Below, in pieces: positions 8,975-18,147 of a DNA stretch of 53,822 nucleotides; position 1 is the first letter of the stretch; each line of letters begins with the position of its first letter. The translations under genes and the position numbers were made by a program. Source of the DNA: Clostridiales bacterium (GTDB lineage: Bacteria > Bacillota > Clostridia > Peptostreptococcales > Anaerovoracaceae). The notes beneath the pieces were generated by a model, which saw only the letters and a list, made by a program, of their open reading frames with translations, had not been told where the DNA came from and searched no databases. The stretch covers positions 1 to 53,822 of the forward strand of contig JALEQY010000140.1 in the NCBI GenBank assembly GCA_022763735.1, given 5' to 3'.

Positions 8975-11292
8975 CCTGATTTGTCTCCGTACTTTCCTAT
9001 AATTTCTCTTACCACCGGAGCGGCATTAGATGATGATTTCCCCTGAACAAGCATAACAGCTACTGCTATCTGAGGATCTTCTGCAGGTGCCAGTGCAGCT
9101 GTCCATGCGAAATTATCATATTTCTTTTTATATGCATCGATATCGTCATAGCCTATGTCTTTACTGCTGAGATTGATTACCGCTCTCCTTAATGCACCCT
9201 CTTCAGAGTCGTATATATCCGGGTATTCAGCAAGCAGTCTGTCCGCTTCTTTCTGCACATTCTCAAAAGTTATATCAGACGCTATCAGATGAAGGTGACG
9301 CCTGATGTAATCTTTTTCATCTTCTGTACTGATATATCCCTGCCTCTGAGCAGTTCCCGTCTTGCCTGCAACAGAATATCCAAAACCATTGAATGCTCTA
9401 TAAAGGGAGCCATCACTTTCCTGCACAGCTCCCTTCATGGATTCTATCACATATTCTATATCCTTTTGAGAAACACCTGAATCCTCGGGAATTTTTTCTG
9501 AAGAGTCTTTTACCAGCGTGATTCTGTTCTTCATTCCATTATTTCCCAGGGTTGCCATATATCCGGCAATCTGAAGTGTAGTATATGAATTATCACCCTG
9601 TCCTATGGAAATATTAAAAGTATCTCCTGTATTCCACCTGATCTGATCAAAGTAATCATACTTACACAATGCAGCCAAATTCTCAACCTTATCTGCTCTG
9701 ATGAAAGTATCATTACTTAGTTTGCCTATTATTTCATCTAAAGTCAAGCCTTTATCTGCCCAATTGACGATTTTTTCTATTTTTTTTCGTACTGCCTGCC
9801 TGTCTTTCAGATACTCTTTCTTGAAATAGTTCTCGCTTTCAACCAGCAGATAAGACCTGAGACTGTTTTTAATTCCCTGTATTTTCAGGATTTCTGAAGG
9901 AATAACACCTGCACTTTCATCTATCTCAATCCCTGTTTTGGAACCCAGTCCCAGAGAGGAAGCTAAAGACATTATTTTTTCCGGCTTTATTTTTCTATTA
10001 TATCCCAGATTCTGTCCTGACGCAAAGTCATATCCGGATGCAATATCATAAAAGTAATAATTACATGATACTCTCATAGCTTTATTCAGATCCACATATC
10101 CATGTATACGATGTTCATCGTTCCACAGATAGCATCCATATCGCTGATATCCCACATCAATATAGCCGGCATCGTATAGAAACCTGTTGCGGTCCAGACC
10201 ACATTCAAGAGCTGCCAGCGCCGTCACCGGTTTAAATACTGAACCCGGCTGTACCGCAGTCAGTGCAGCTACATTGTACAATGGATAGGGACTTAAGGGA
10301 TCTCTTACATTCTGCCTCTGTAGTGACTGCCATTTTTCTTCAGTAATATTGCCTGTGAAGTCATTTGGGTCAAAATCCGGACAGCTTGCCATAGCAAGAA
10401 CCTCTCCTGTCTTCACATCAATAGCTACAGCAGCACCTGAAGCGGCGTTTTCTGCATATGTCATCTGATAATCGCCGTATATGCTTTCAAATATTCCTCC
10501 TGCAGCGGCCTTTTCAAGCGCCTGCTTCAATGCACTTTCTGCTGTTTCCTGCAAATCGATATCTATAGTAAGTTGTACATCATCGCCCTTTTCAGCACTG
10601 GATTTTCCAAGTTCACTGCGGACCTTTCCGTTAGAATCAACCTGAAAACGGGTTTCACCATCTCTGCCCTTCAGCGAGTTCTCATACTCCTTCTCAATGC
10701 CGGACTTTCCAATAAAGGCATCACTTCTGTAACCTTTTTTTTCAATCAGTTCTTCCTCATCTTCTGATATCCTCCCCAGATACCCTATAACATGAGAAGC
10801 GAGGGACCCATTGGGATAAGTCCTGATATAATCTGCAGATATCTGCACTCCACCGTATCTGCAGGATAGAATTCTATCGGCGGTTTCCTCTGATACATCA
10901 TCTGCCAGCAGAAGCGGCATATATGAATAATAACCCTCATCCTCAAGCTTTTCTCTGAGTTCCTGCTGAGTTATTCTGATATTTTCACCTTGCTCATTTA
11001 ATATTCCGGTCACTTCTGACAGAATCTCCACAGCTCTATCGCTCGTAAGTCCTACCCGGCTGAGACTTACAGAATATACAGGCCTGCTGGTAGCCAGCAC
11101 TCGTCCTTCACAATCAAGTATATCTCCTCTTGGGGCCGTCTGATATATTATCCTCTGAGAAACACTTTCAACATACTTATCCCATTTCCCGTTCTGTACA
11201 ACAGTAAGAACAAAAAGCCTGCTCAGCAGAATAATGCTGAGAATCACAGCGAATGCCGAAATAAGTGTATGTTTTGATTTTCCCGTCTTCAT
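8956..11292 (-). CDS. mrdA: Penicillin-binding protein 2 (class B PBP, elongation transpeptidase)
   Basis: The 778-aa protein has an N-terminal membrane anchor (ISAFAVILSIILLSRLFVL), the PBP dimerisation domain beginning TAPRGDILDCEGRVLA, and a transpeptidase domain with SxxK in QPGSVFKPVTALAAL, SxN in MRVSCNYYFYD and KTG in VAGKTGTAQ. Such enzymes crosslink glycan strands made by RodA. Start ATG 11292 has GGAGG 5 nt upstream. It overlaps minD, and rodA lies just beyond, forming an elongation-system neighbourhood. An insert of about 100 residues before the SIGQGDN motif makes it longer than E. coli PBP2. Confidence 0.93.
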   Translation of the reverse strand: MKTGKSKHTLISAFAVILSIILLSRLFVLTVVQNGKWDKYVESVSQRIIYQTAPRGDILDCEGRVLATSRPVYSVSLSRVGLTSDRAVEILSEVTGILNEQGENIRITQQELREKLEDEGYYSYMPLLLADDVSEETADRILSCRYGGVQISADYIRTYPNGSLASHVIGYLGRISEDEEELIEKKGYRSDAFIGKSGIEKEYENSLKGRDGETRFQVDSNGKVRSELGKSSAEKGDDVQLTIDIDLQETAESALKQALEKAAAGGIFESIYGDYQMTYAENAASGAAVAIDVKTGEVLAMASCPDFDPNDFTGNITEEKWQSLQRQNVRDPLSPYPLYNVAALTAVQPGSVFKPVTALAALECGLDRNRFLYDAGYIDVGYQRYGCYLWNDEHRIHGYVDLNKAMRVSCNYYFYDIASGYDFASGQNLGYNRKIKPEKIMSLASSLGLGSKTGIEIDESAGVIPSEILKIQGIKNSLRSYLLVESENYFKKEYLKDRQAVRKKIEKIVNWADKGLTLDEIIGKLSNDTFIRADKVENLAALCKYDYFDQIRWNTGDTFNISIGQGDNSYTTLQIAGYMATLGNNGMKNRITLVKDSSEKIPEDSGVSQKDIEYVIESMKGAVQESDGSLYRAFNGFGYSVAGKTGTAQRQGYISTEDEKDYIRRHLHLIASDITFENVQKEADRLLAEYPDIYDSEEGALRRAVINLSSKDIGYDDIDAYKKKYDNFAWTAALAPAEDPQIAVAVMLVQGKSSSNAAPVVREIIGKYGDKSGWEKLF

Positions 11293-11311
11293 CAGTGCCT
11301 CCATACTGTAT

Positions 11312-11989
11312 TCAAATCAGTCCCATGGCTTTCATGCTCACGTATATACCATCTCCTATGATAATATGATCGAGCACCGGAATTCCCAGAATCGTTCCAG
11401 CCTCTATCAGCCGTTTCGTTGTCTGTATATCAGTGTCGCTCGGGCTTGGATCTCCCGAAGGATGATTATGTAAAAATACAACCGACCCTGCACTACGTTT
11501 AACCGCATCAACAAAAACCTCTCTGGGATGAGTTGAGCTTGAACACAGGTCTCCTATGGAAACCTCCGTCTCTTCTATTATCTCCCCTTTTGCATTTATC
11601 ATGAGGCTCACAAAATGTTCCTTTTTATAATAACGCATTTTTTCCATAAACAGATCTGCTATATCTGAAGATGATCTGATCAGATTCCTATCACGTACCG
11701 GTGCAGCCGCAATACGTTTTCCCAGCTCTACAGCAGCCAGAACTGTGCATATTTTCGCCTGTCCCATTCCTTTTATTCTGCCGAGTTCTTCCGGACTGCA
11801 TTCTGCCAGAAATCTCACACCTCTCTTATCCATCGAAAGCAGCTGTGCTGCAATTTCGAGGGCAGATATTTCCTTTGTTCCACTGTTTATCAATATAGCC
11901 AGAATTTCTGTTGTGGATAGTCTGTCGCTTCCTTCCCGGAGCAGTTTCTCTCTGGGCTTTTCCTCTGATGGCATCTGCTTGATATTCAT
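11312..11989 (-). CDS. radC: RadC/YsnA-family JAMM-domain protein
   Basis: The 225-aa protein has an N-terminal helix-hairpin-helix region (LSTTEILAILINSG; RIKGMGQAKICTVLAAVELG) and a C-terminal MPN/JAMM metal site HNHPSGDPSPSD. Despite the name, a DNA-repair role is not firmly established. It is adjacent to mrdA (19 bp), and radC often lies near mreBCD in Firmicutes, although those genes are absent here. The stretch upstream to the DUF1540 gene (11990-12163) is AT-rich with no confident signal. Confidence 0.93.
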   Translation of the reverse strand: MNIKQMPSEEKPREKLLREGSDRLSTTEILAILINSGTKEISALEIAAQLLSMDKRGVRFLAECSPEELGRIKGMGQAKICTVLAAVELGKRIAAAPVRDRNLIRSSSDIADLFMEKMRYYKKEHFVSLMINAKGEIIEETEVSIGDLCSSSTHPREVFVDAVKRSAGSVVFLHNHPSGDPSPSDTDIQTTKRLIEAGTILGIPVLDHIIIGDGIYVSMKAMGLI

Positions 11990-12163
11990 ATTTCATTATC
12001 TCCTTTTACAATATAGTTTTAATTAGCATACATAAGTTATTAATAGTAAATTATTCCATTCCAATATTAACATAATTTTACATTATTTCCAATAATTTAT
12101 TTTAATAATTTCCTGCAAGCATGAGATAATATATAGTGCAAACCATTTTAGGAGGTATTTTAA

Positions 12164-12322
12164 ATGGATATTAACAAAAGCATTAAATGCACAGTTGACA
12201 AGTGCCAGCACCATGCCAACACTGCAGACTATTGTTCTCTGGACTGCATCACTGTAGGCACACATGAAGCTAATCCGACAGTAGATCAGTGCACAGACTG
12301 CTTATCCTTTGAAAGAAAATAA
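12164..12322 (+). CDS. DUF1540 domain protein, 52 aa, cysteine-rich
   Basis: An ATG at 12164 follows an ideal site (AGGAGGT, 12150-12156). The 52-residue product has the spaced cysteines of DUF1540: CTVDKC, YCSLDC and QCTDC, plus two His (CQHHA). The pattern suggests metal binding. DUF1540 proteins are common in spore-formers and their function is unknown. It lies just upstream of sigK on the same strand, with a 65-bp gap that holds a SigK-type promoter, so it is probably a separate unit. Confidence 0.85.
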   Translation: MDINKSIKCTVDKCQHHANTADYCSLDCITVGTHEANPTVDQCTDCLSFERK

Positions 12323-12334
12323 GTAAGGTCAGGC

Positions 12335-12362
12335 ACTTCCCCTCTGATTTTTGCATATAGTA
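12335..12362 (+). promoter_or_regulatory. SigK/SigE-type promoter of sigK
   Basis: AC at 12335-12336, a 17-bp spacer, then CATATAGTA (12354-12362) fits the SigK consensus AC-N16/17-CATANNNTA; SigE promoters share a very similar -10. The -10 lies 25 bp before the sigK ATG, whose site is GAGGGGG (12374-12379 region). This suggests mother-cell expression with positive feedback. Confidence 0.55.
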
Positions 12363-12387
12363 AAAATCTATAGAGGGGGATACATAA

Positions 12388-13014
12388 ATGAGCGTTTCAT
12401 TTCCGAAACCACTGTCCGACAAAGAAGAAAAATACTATATTGAACAGTACGAAAATGGAGATGAGGAAGCGAAAAAAATACTGATTGAGCGAAATCTCAG
12501 ACTTGCAGCTCATATTGCCAAGAAATATTCATCCCAGAGTCATACAATGGATGATTTTATTTCCATCGGCACTATAGGTCTTATCAAAGCAGTTAATACA
12601 TACAGAAGCAGCCGGTCAGTACGACTGGCTACATATGCAGCGAAGTGCATCGAAAACGAGATTCTTATGAGTATCAGAGCATCAAAGAAAAATTCTTCTG
12701 AAGTTTCTCTGAATGTATCAATAGGAACGGACAAAGATGGCAATGAAATAAGCCTGAATGATATTCTCGGCACCGAACCTGATGCGGTAGCAGATGACAT
12801 AAGCCTTAAAATACAGGTTCAGCAGATGATAAATACCATGAATAAAGTACTGTCCGAACGAGAGAGGCTGGTACTTATTCACCGATACGGAATACTTGGC
12901 AGGGTTCCCAGAACCCAGAGGGAAGTCGCTGCCATTCTCGGTATAAGCCGTTCTTACGTTTCCCGAATAGAAAAAAAGGCTCTTGAAAAAATGAGAGCCG
13001 CTCTTCCTTCCTGA
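12388..13014 (+). CDS. sigK: RNA polymerase sporulation sigma factor SigK (uninterrupted, no pro-sequence)
   Basis: The 208-aa sigma-70 family protein begins MSVSFPKPLSDKEEKYYIEQ, aligning with mature SigK immediately after the Bacillus pro-peptide. It has region 2 ([48 protein letters not shown]) and region 4 (TQREVAAILGISRSYVSRIEKKALEKM). SigK drives late mother-cell genes such as coat genes. Unlike B. subtilis, the gene is not split by a skin element and encodes no 20-residue pro-sequence, as in Clostridioides difficile. The SpoIIGA-linked paralog at 25431-26132 is SigE, so this one is SigK. It converges with a PBP gene, 5 bp apart. Confidence 0.9.
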   Translation: MSVSFPKPLSDKEEKYYIEQYENGDEEAKKILIERNLRLAAHIAKKYSSQSHTMDDFISIGTIGLIKAVNTYRSSRSVRLATYAAKCIENEILMSIRASKKNSSEVSLNVSIGTDKDGNEISLNDILGTEPDAVADDISLKIQVQQMINTMNKVLSERERLVLIHRYGILGRVPRTQREVAAILGISRSYVSRIEKKALEKMRAALPS

Positions 13015-13019
13015 TTCTT

Positions 13020-14648
13020 CTATGCAAGGGTCGGTCTGCTGTAGCTGCCCGACTCTTCAAGATATTTTATGATTTTCTCAAACAGAGGTCCTGCCGAAAG
13101 CGAACCGGAACCTCCGTTTTCAACAAATACCGTTATGGTGAACTCAGGCTCATCACAAGGTGTATATCCTGTTATCCATCCATGACTACTGTTTTCCCCC
13201 AAAATACCATATTCAGCAGAACCGGTTTTTACAGCTGCCTTCACATCACCTGTATCTGTTTTCAGATCAAGAGATGCTGCGGTGCCATACAAAGATGCTG
13301 CTTTCATCATACCTCCAATTGCTTCAGCAGTATTTTCTGATATAACCTGCCTGTTTTTTTCGTCATCTGACATCAGCAGATGTGCATCCCTGTTTATCCC
13401 GCCTGATGCAATACAATTTGTCATTACAGCTATCTGAAGCGGTGTTGTCAGAGTCTGCCCCTGACCTATAGAAAGATTGCCGATAGCTGTACCATATCTT
13501 TGTTCAGCGTCCATCAGGTGCCCGCTGCTTTCCTGCGGAAAACCTTCGAGAATTTTCTGCCCCAGTCCTAATTTCTCAGCTGTACTGATAATATTGTCAG
13601 CTCCTGTTTCCATACCCAGCTGAACAAAAAAACTGTTGCATGACAGGGCAAAAGCTTCTTCAAACCCGATCATACCGTGGCCCTCTTCGCCTCCGGTTTC
13701 ACAACCTATCTCAATATCACCCAGTTTCACAGAACCGCTGCATTCGTACTTCCTGCTTATATCCACTCCATTCTCCAATGCAGCAGCAGCCGTGACGATC
13801 TTGAAAACTGAACCTGGAGGATATTCTCCCTGTGTCACCTTGTTTACGAGCTCATCTCCACCATCAGTGAGATACTGCTGGATATTCTCCTGATCGTATT
13901 CAGGGGTGCATGCCATTGCCAGTATTCCTCCAGTCTTCACATCCATCACTACAGCTGCGCACGGACTGGATTCTGCTTCTATTATATTTTCCACTGCAGT
14001 CTGTATTTCTTTGTCGATCGTAGTTCTTATTCCTTTTGTGATAATAGAATCATCCTTTTCATCAGAAGCTATTATAAGGCCTCTGCCCTGAAGTATGTTC
14101 CCTGCCACATCTGCAACAGCGTATACTCTCCTATTCAGGGCAGAAAGCTGGTCATCGCACATCAGCTCCAATCCTGCAGCCCCGGAGTTATCTTCTTTAT
14201 TCACATACCCTATAAGATGCTCCGCCAGCTGGTCATCGCTGTATCTTGCGGATGCCTGCAATATATAGGCATTATTGTTCTCAATAAGAGACTTGCCGCA
14301 GCTGCGGTTATAATGCTCTGATGAATACACACGATATCCTTCATTATCTGACCCTACTTCCTCAGCCGATAGCTTTCGGAGCAGTTTCTCAGCATGAACG
14401 TCAAATTCATCTTCTTTTATTATATAAATGTAATTTTTGCTGTCAGCGACAAGAGATTGCCCGTTTCTATCGTATATCATCCCTCTCGTATTGCTGCCCT
14501 TAAGCGCTATCATGGATTGTGCACGCATTGCAGCAGACAGATCATCACTTCCGTATATCTGTATATAAGCCAGTCTGAATACAAGCGCAAGCAGTATTAC
14601 AGATGTCATAGCAAGTATGCATTTCAGATTTCTCCTCATTTTTTCCAT
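13020..14648 (-). CDS. Class B penicillin-binding protein (FtsI/PbpA-like transpeptidase)
   Basis: The 542-aa protein has an N-terminal anchor (CILAMTSVILLALVFRLAYI), a short dimerisation domain starting GMIYDRNGQSLV, and a transpeptidase domain with SVFK in YPPGSVFKIVTA, SCN in LSCNSFFVQLG and KTG in AVKTGSAEYG. It would crosslink peptidoglycan at the outer face of the membrane. ATG 14648 has GGAGGAG 7 nt upstream. The lack of a PASTA domain argues against classical SpoVD, although a sporulation or division role is possible beside sigK. It is compact compared with mrdA. Confidence 0.9.
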   Translation of the reverse strand: MEKMRRNLKCILAMTSVILLALVFRLAYIQIYGSDDLSAAMRAQSMIALKGSNTRGMIYDRNGQSLVADSKNYIYIIKEDEFDVHAEKLLRKLSAEEVGSDNEGYRVYSSEHYNRSCGKSLIENNNAYILQASARYSDDQLAEHLIGYVNKEDNSGAAGLELMCDDQLSALNRRVYAVADVAGNILQGRGLIIASDEKDDSIITKGIRTTIDKEIQTAVENIIEAESSPCAAVVMDVKTGGILAMACTPEYDQENIQQYLTDGGDELVNKVTQGEYPPGSVFKIVTAAAALENGVDISRKYECSGSVKLGDIEIGCETGGEEGHGMIGFEEAFALSCNSFFVQLGMETGADNIISTAEKLGLGQKILEGFPQESSGHLMDAEQRYGTAIGNLSIGQGQTLTTPLQIAVMTNCIASGGINRDAHLLMSDDEKNRQVISENTAEAIGGMMKAASLYGTAASLDLKTDTGDVKAAVKTGSAEYGILGENSSHGWITGYTPCDEPEFTITVFVENGGSGSLSAGPLFEKIIKYLEESGSYSRPTLA

Positions 14649-14724
14649 AAAAAAACTCCTCCGCATATATTTTTCACATGCAGTGGAGTTCTTATACTTT
14701 TCCCGGGAATATAAAGATAATATA

Positions 14725-15375
14725 TTATTCTATATATGATAATATACGATCTGTCACCTGTTGTATAGTGAGACCTGTGGTGTCGATCTCCACAGCGTCC
14801 TCTGCCTTTGTCAGAGGGTTAAGTTCCCTCGTCATGTCATTATGGTCTCTCTGTATTATATCTCTCAGAACCTCCTCACGGGTTATCGATTCTCCTTTAT
14901 CCAGAAGCTCTCTGTAACGTCGCCCTGCTCTTTCTTCAGCTGATGCAGTCAGAAAAAACTTGTACTCCGCATCTCTGAGCACATTGGTTCCTATATCTCT
15001 TCCATCCATTATAACGCTTTTACGTGTCCCCATCTTACGCTGTATATCCACCAGCTTCTCTCTCACTTCCGGTAATGCGGAACACACTGATGCCATCCGG
15101 GAAATCTCTGAAGTTCTTATTTTATCGTTAACAACCTCTCCATCCAGAATAATATCTCCATTTACAAAGTCAATATCTGTATTTTCAAGCATGGACTGAA
15201 GCCTCTGTTTCTGATCTGCAACTATGCACTGCAGTTTCATTTTGTAGCCTACGGCTCTGTACATGGCACCGGTATCAATATAATCTATATCCAGTTCTGC
15301 TGCAATCCGCCTTGCTATCGTGCTCTTTCCTGCACCGCTTGGTCCGTCAATTGCTATCCTGAAAATTTCTTTCAT
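14725..15375 (-). CDS. cmk: Cytidylate kinase
   Basis: The 216-aa P-loop kinase phosphorylates CMP and dCMP. The Walker A motif is IDGPSGAGKSTIARRIA, the nucleotide-monophosphate site follows (DYIDTGAMYRAVGYK), and the signature VIMDGRDIGTNV is present. The length is normal. It follows nrdR by 13 bp, so both nucleotide-metabolism genes are probably co-transcribed. Confidence 0.95.
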   Translation of the reverse strand: MKEIFRIAIDGPSGAGKSTIARRIAAELDIDYIDTGAMYRAVGYKMKLQCIVADQKQRLQSMLENTDIDFVNGDIILDGEVVNDKIRTSEISRMASVCSALPEVREKLVDIQRKMGTRKSVIMDGRDIGTNVLRDAEYKFFLTASAEERAGRRYRELLDKGESITREEVLRDIIQRDHNDMTRELNPLTKAEDAVEIDTTGLTIQQVTDRILSYIE

Positions 15376-15388
15376 TCTGTCACTCCTG

Positions 15389-15850
15389 TCAGTTTTTTCT
15401 GTTGGTAAGCAGTTTTTCTATTTCTGAAACGAAAGTATTTATGTCAGTAAACTGTCTGTATACTGATGCAAAGCGCACATAAGCAACTTCATCAAGATCT
15501 TTCAGTCTTTCCATAACCAGTTCACCTATAAAAGTGCTCTCGATTTCCTTTTCCATCATATTGTTAAGACCGCGTTCTATCTCTTCAACAATTTTTTCCA
15601 TTGATGCCAGTGAAACCGGTCTCTTCTCGCATGCTCTGATTATTCCGTTCAGCAGCTTGTTCCTGTCAAAGGCTTCACGCCTTCCATCCTTCTTTATCAC
15701 CATAAGGATCATTTCCTCCACTTTCTCGTAAGTGGTGAATCTTCTCCCACAGGCTTCACATTCTCTCCTTCTTCTTATAGCATGTCCATCTTCTGTATGT
15801 CTGGAATCTATAACCTTGCTGTCTTCGTTTTCACAATACGGGCATTTCAT
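15389..15850 (-). CDS. nrdR: Transcriptional repressor NrdR
   Basis: The 153-aa protein has an N-terminal zinc ribbon (CPYC, then [16 protein letters not shown]) and an ATP-cone domain ([20 protein letters not shown]). NrdR senses ATP/dATP and represses ribonucleotide reductase operons. No nrd genes or NrdR boxes were found in the window. The MKCPYC start is at the family's usual position. Confidence 0.97.
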   Translation of the reverse strand: MKCPYCENEDSKVIDSRHTEDGHAIRRRRECEACGRRFTTYEKVEEMILMVIKKDGRREAFDRNKLLNGIIRACEKRPVSLASMEKIVEEIERGLNNMMEKEIESTFIGELVMERLKDLDEVAYVRFASVYRQFTDINTFVSEIEKLLTNRKN

Positions 15851-15952
15851 AACCGACCCTCCTTAACACAGATACAAGTTTCCTGTACGATATAATTTTA
15901 CTACATATAGTGTTTTTTGCCAAGCATTACTGGTCTTATTGTATGCCCTGAG

Positions 15953-16201
15953 TTATTCAATTATCGGAGGCACGTCCACAAGTATCACATCATCCCCCAC
16001 TGTCCTGACATATTTCCACTTTATCACGAAATCTTCAGTTTCACGTCCAAACAATTTCATGAAACTTTTGTCCCCGGGCAGCACAATACCATCAATGCGG
16101 CCTTCCTTGAGATTGATTTCTATGTCACACACAAATCCCATACTTTTGCCATCATATATATTTATGACCTCCTTGTTTCTGATATCCGCTGTGTTAAGCA
16201 T
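15953..16201 (-). CDS. YlmC/YmxH family PRC-barrel sporulation-associated protein
   Basis: This 82-aa single PRC-barrel-like protein contains DIRNKEVINIYDGKSMGFV and INLKEGRIDGIVLPG. The YlmC/YmxH family is restricted mostly to spore-forming Firmicutes and is usually near sigG or sigE; its function is unknown. Its start is preceded by AAAGGGGGC. It lies between nrdR (102-bp gap) and the symporter, and looks like its own unit. Confidence 0.85.
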   Translation of the reverse strand: MLNTADIRNKEVINIYDGKSMGFVCDIEINLKEGRIDGIVLPGDKSFMKLFGRETEDFVIKWKYVRTVGDDVILVDVPPIIE

Positions 16202-16266
16202 ACAAGCGCCCCCTTTTCTGTTCGTTTATAATAATCTATATGTCTGCTTATATATGCTTATGACAA

Positions 16267-16294
16267 CAAAAGGAGCCGTATAACACAGCTCCTG
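16267..16294 (-). terminator. Terminator after the AGCS symporter
   Basis: On the reverse strand AGGAGC and GCTCCT pair (16271-16276 with 16288-16293), followed by TTTTGTTG. It lies 41 bp past the symporter stop codon. Confidence 0.6.
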
Positions 16295-16334
16295 TCATTT
16301 TTTATGTTTATAGCAAAATTTATACGTCCGCCTG

Positions 16335-17762
16335 TCAGCCCTTTATCTTACCTGTATCAAGCCTGTCAAAATAGCTCTTTGTTTCAGCCGCAATGACACC
16401 ACTGAGTGCCAGCAGAGCGATAAGGTTAGGTATAGCCATAAGACCGTTGAAGATATCTGCGATAGTCCATACTGCTGATACTGTAAGGAACGGTCCGATA
16501 AGAACTGCCAGTATGTACAGCCATCTGTAAACTGTTACTGCTTTCATTCTGCCGCCTGATAAGTATTCAAGACATCTTTCACTGTAGTAGTCCCATCCTA
16601 GGATAGTGGTAAATGCGAAAAATGCCAGTGCAATCATCAGTATAGCACTGCCTACGCTTCTTGCCCACGGCAGACCGTCACCGAACGCTACAGAAGTAAC
16701 CTGCACGCCTTCAAGGCCTTCAGCAATTGCAACATCATAAGCGCCTGAAACCATAATTGTCAGACCTGTCATTGTACATATGATAACTGTATCAAAGAAT
16801 GTACCTGTCATGGAAACAAGACCCTGTCTTACAGGTTCCTTTGTCTGAGCTGCAGCAGCAGCTATAGGTGCACTTCCCAGACCTGCCTCATTGGAGAATA
16901 TACCCCTTGCAACACCCTTCTGCATTGCCAGCAGTAATGCACCAAGAGCACCGCCCGCCATTGCTCTGAGACCGAACGCACTCTGTACAACAGTCACTAC
17001 AGCTTCCGGAATCTCTCTGATATTATAAATAAGAATGACTATACATATCGCAACATAAGCAATAGCCATGAAAGGAACAACAATAGTTGTTACGCTTGCA
17101 ATTCTTGACAGCCCACCGATTACTACCAGCGCTGTGAGAACTGCGACTGCGATAGCTGTTATAACAGTGACAATTGAATACTCAGCACCGAATATACTTA
17201 CCATATGCTCTGAATTCGGATCGAAGAATCCTTGTGTTGCAGACGCAATACCATTAACCTGAGTGATAGTACCGATTCCAAGCAGTCCGGCTCCTACGCC
17301 AAATAATGCAAACAGTTTGGCAAGCCATTTCCAGTTTTTACCCATACCTTTTTCGATATAGTAGAAAGGTCCTCCGAGGAATCTGCCGTTTCCCCTGTCT
17401 TCTCTGTATTTTACGGCAAGAACTCCTTCTGAATACTTGGTTGCCATTCCGAAGCATGCTGCAAGAACCATCCAGAACAGTGCTCCCGGACCGCCTGCAA
17501 CTACTGCAGTGGCAACCCCTACAATGTTACCGGTACCGATTGTCGCAGCCATTGCCGTACAAAGAGCACCAAAACTTGTTACTTCACCGATACCATCTGA
17601 TTCATTATGAACCATGTAGTTAAGAGCCTTACCCAGCTTTCTGAACTGAAGTACGCCCAGTCTGATAGTGAGATAGATACCAGTACCCATGATAAGTACA
17701 ATAAGAGGAACTCCCCATACTATACCATCAATTTTTTCGAGAAATAGCGTGAAACTTTCCAT
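16335..17762 (-). CDS. Alanine/glycine:cation symporter (AGCS family)
   Basis: The 475-aa protein has about ten to eleven transmembrane segments. AGCS signatures include MAATIGTGNIVGVATAV, GGPGALFWM and GIFSNEAGLGSAPIAAAAA. The family imports alanine or glycine with Na+. I chose ATG 17762 (MESFTLFLEKID) because AAGGAGAAG lies 5 nt upstream; the longer open frame has no site. A glycine riboswitch and terminator precede it, so glycine is the probable substrate or at least the signal. Confidence 0.93.
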   Translation of the reverse strand: MESFTLFLEKIDGIVWGVPLIVLIMGTGIYLTIRLGVLQFRKLGKALNYMVHNESDGIGEVTSFGALCTAMAATIGTGNIVGVATAVVAGGPGALFWMVLAACFGMATKYSEGVLAVKYREDRGNGRFLGGPFYYIEKGMGKNWKWLAKLFALFGVGAGLLGIGTITQVNGIASATQGFFDPNSEHMVSIFGAEYSIVTVITAIAVAVLTALVVIGGLSRIASVTTIVVPFMAIAYVAICIVILIYNIREIPEAVVTVVQSAFGLRAMAGGALGALLLAMQKGVARGIFSNEAGLGSAPIAAAAAQTKEPVRQGLVSMTGTFFDTVIICTMTGLTIMVSGAYDVAIAEGLEGVQVTSVAFGDGLPWARSVGSAILMIALAFFAFTTILGWDYYSERCLEYLSGGRMKAVTVYRWLYILAVLIGPFLTVSAVWTIADIFNGLMAIPNLIALLALSGVIAAETKSYFDRLDTGKIKG

Positions 17763-17843
17763 AATTACTTCTCCTTCTCCTAAATAAAAAATGAAAAATA
17801 CCAAAGCCAGCTCAGCCTTTTATTTCAGAACTATGCCGGCATG

Positions 17844-17955
17844 CAGGAAATACTGAAAACCATATTTCCTGTGTAAAAGAACAAAGTCGGCTTCGCCGAT
17901 TCTATCAGAGAAGTGGACTTTGTCGATACTCCGGAAATATCGAAACGATATTTCC
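17844..17955 (-). repeat. Cluster of strong hairpins in the symporter leader
   Basis: Three inverted repeats lie in tandem. CAGGAAATA (17844-17852) pairs with TATTTCCTG (17863-17871). ACAAAGTC (17881-17888) pairs with GACTTTGT (17916-17923) around an inner TCGGC/GCCGA hairpin (17887-17899). GGAAATATCG (17933-17942) pairs perfectly with CGATATTTCC (17946-17955) across a 3-nt loop. All lie between the riboswitch terminator and the start codon. Confidence 0.7.
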
Positions 17956-17960
17956 TACAT

Positions 17961-17993
17961 AATAATAAAAAGCCGATACATTTTATCGACTTT
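17961..17993 (-). terminator. Riboswitch expression-platform terminator
   Basis: On the reverse strand AAAGTCGATA pairs with TATCGGCTTT around AAATG, then TTTTATTATT. It lies directly after the glycine aptamer and before the symporter, as expected for transcriptional control by glycine. Confidence 0.75.
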
Positions 17994-18024
17994 CCAGAGA
18001 GGACACAAATAATATAAAACTATC

Positions 18025-18135
18025 TGCTCTGTCCTTTTGCCTGAGAGATCACATGTATCAGCCTGCTCGTACCGCAGATACATGCTTACACCTTCGGCGC
18101 TCGATTAGAGGCTCTCCAGAGAATCAAAGTTGCTT
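18025..18135 (-). promoter_or_regulatory. Glycine riboswitch
   Basis: The reverse strand carries the conserved glycine aptamer elements in order: CTCTGGAGAGCC, GCGCCGAAGG followed by GTAAGC, and TCTCAGGCAAAAGGACAGAG. A variable stem (GCATGTATC pairing with GATACATG) lies in between. Only one aptamer is evident rather than a tandem pair. It precedes a terminator and an AGCS symporter gene, a well-known target class. Confidence 0.9.
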
Positions 18136-18147
18136 TCTCACCCTAAA

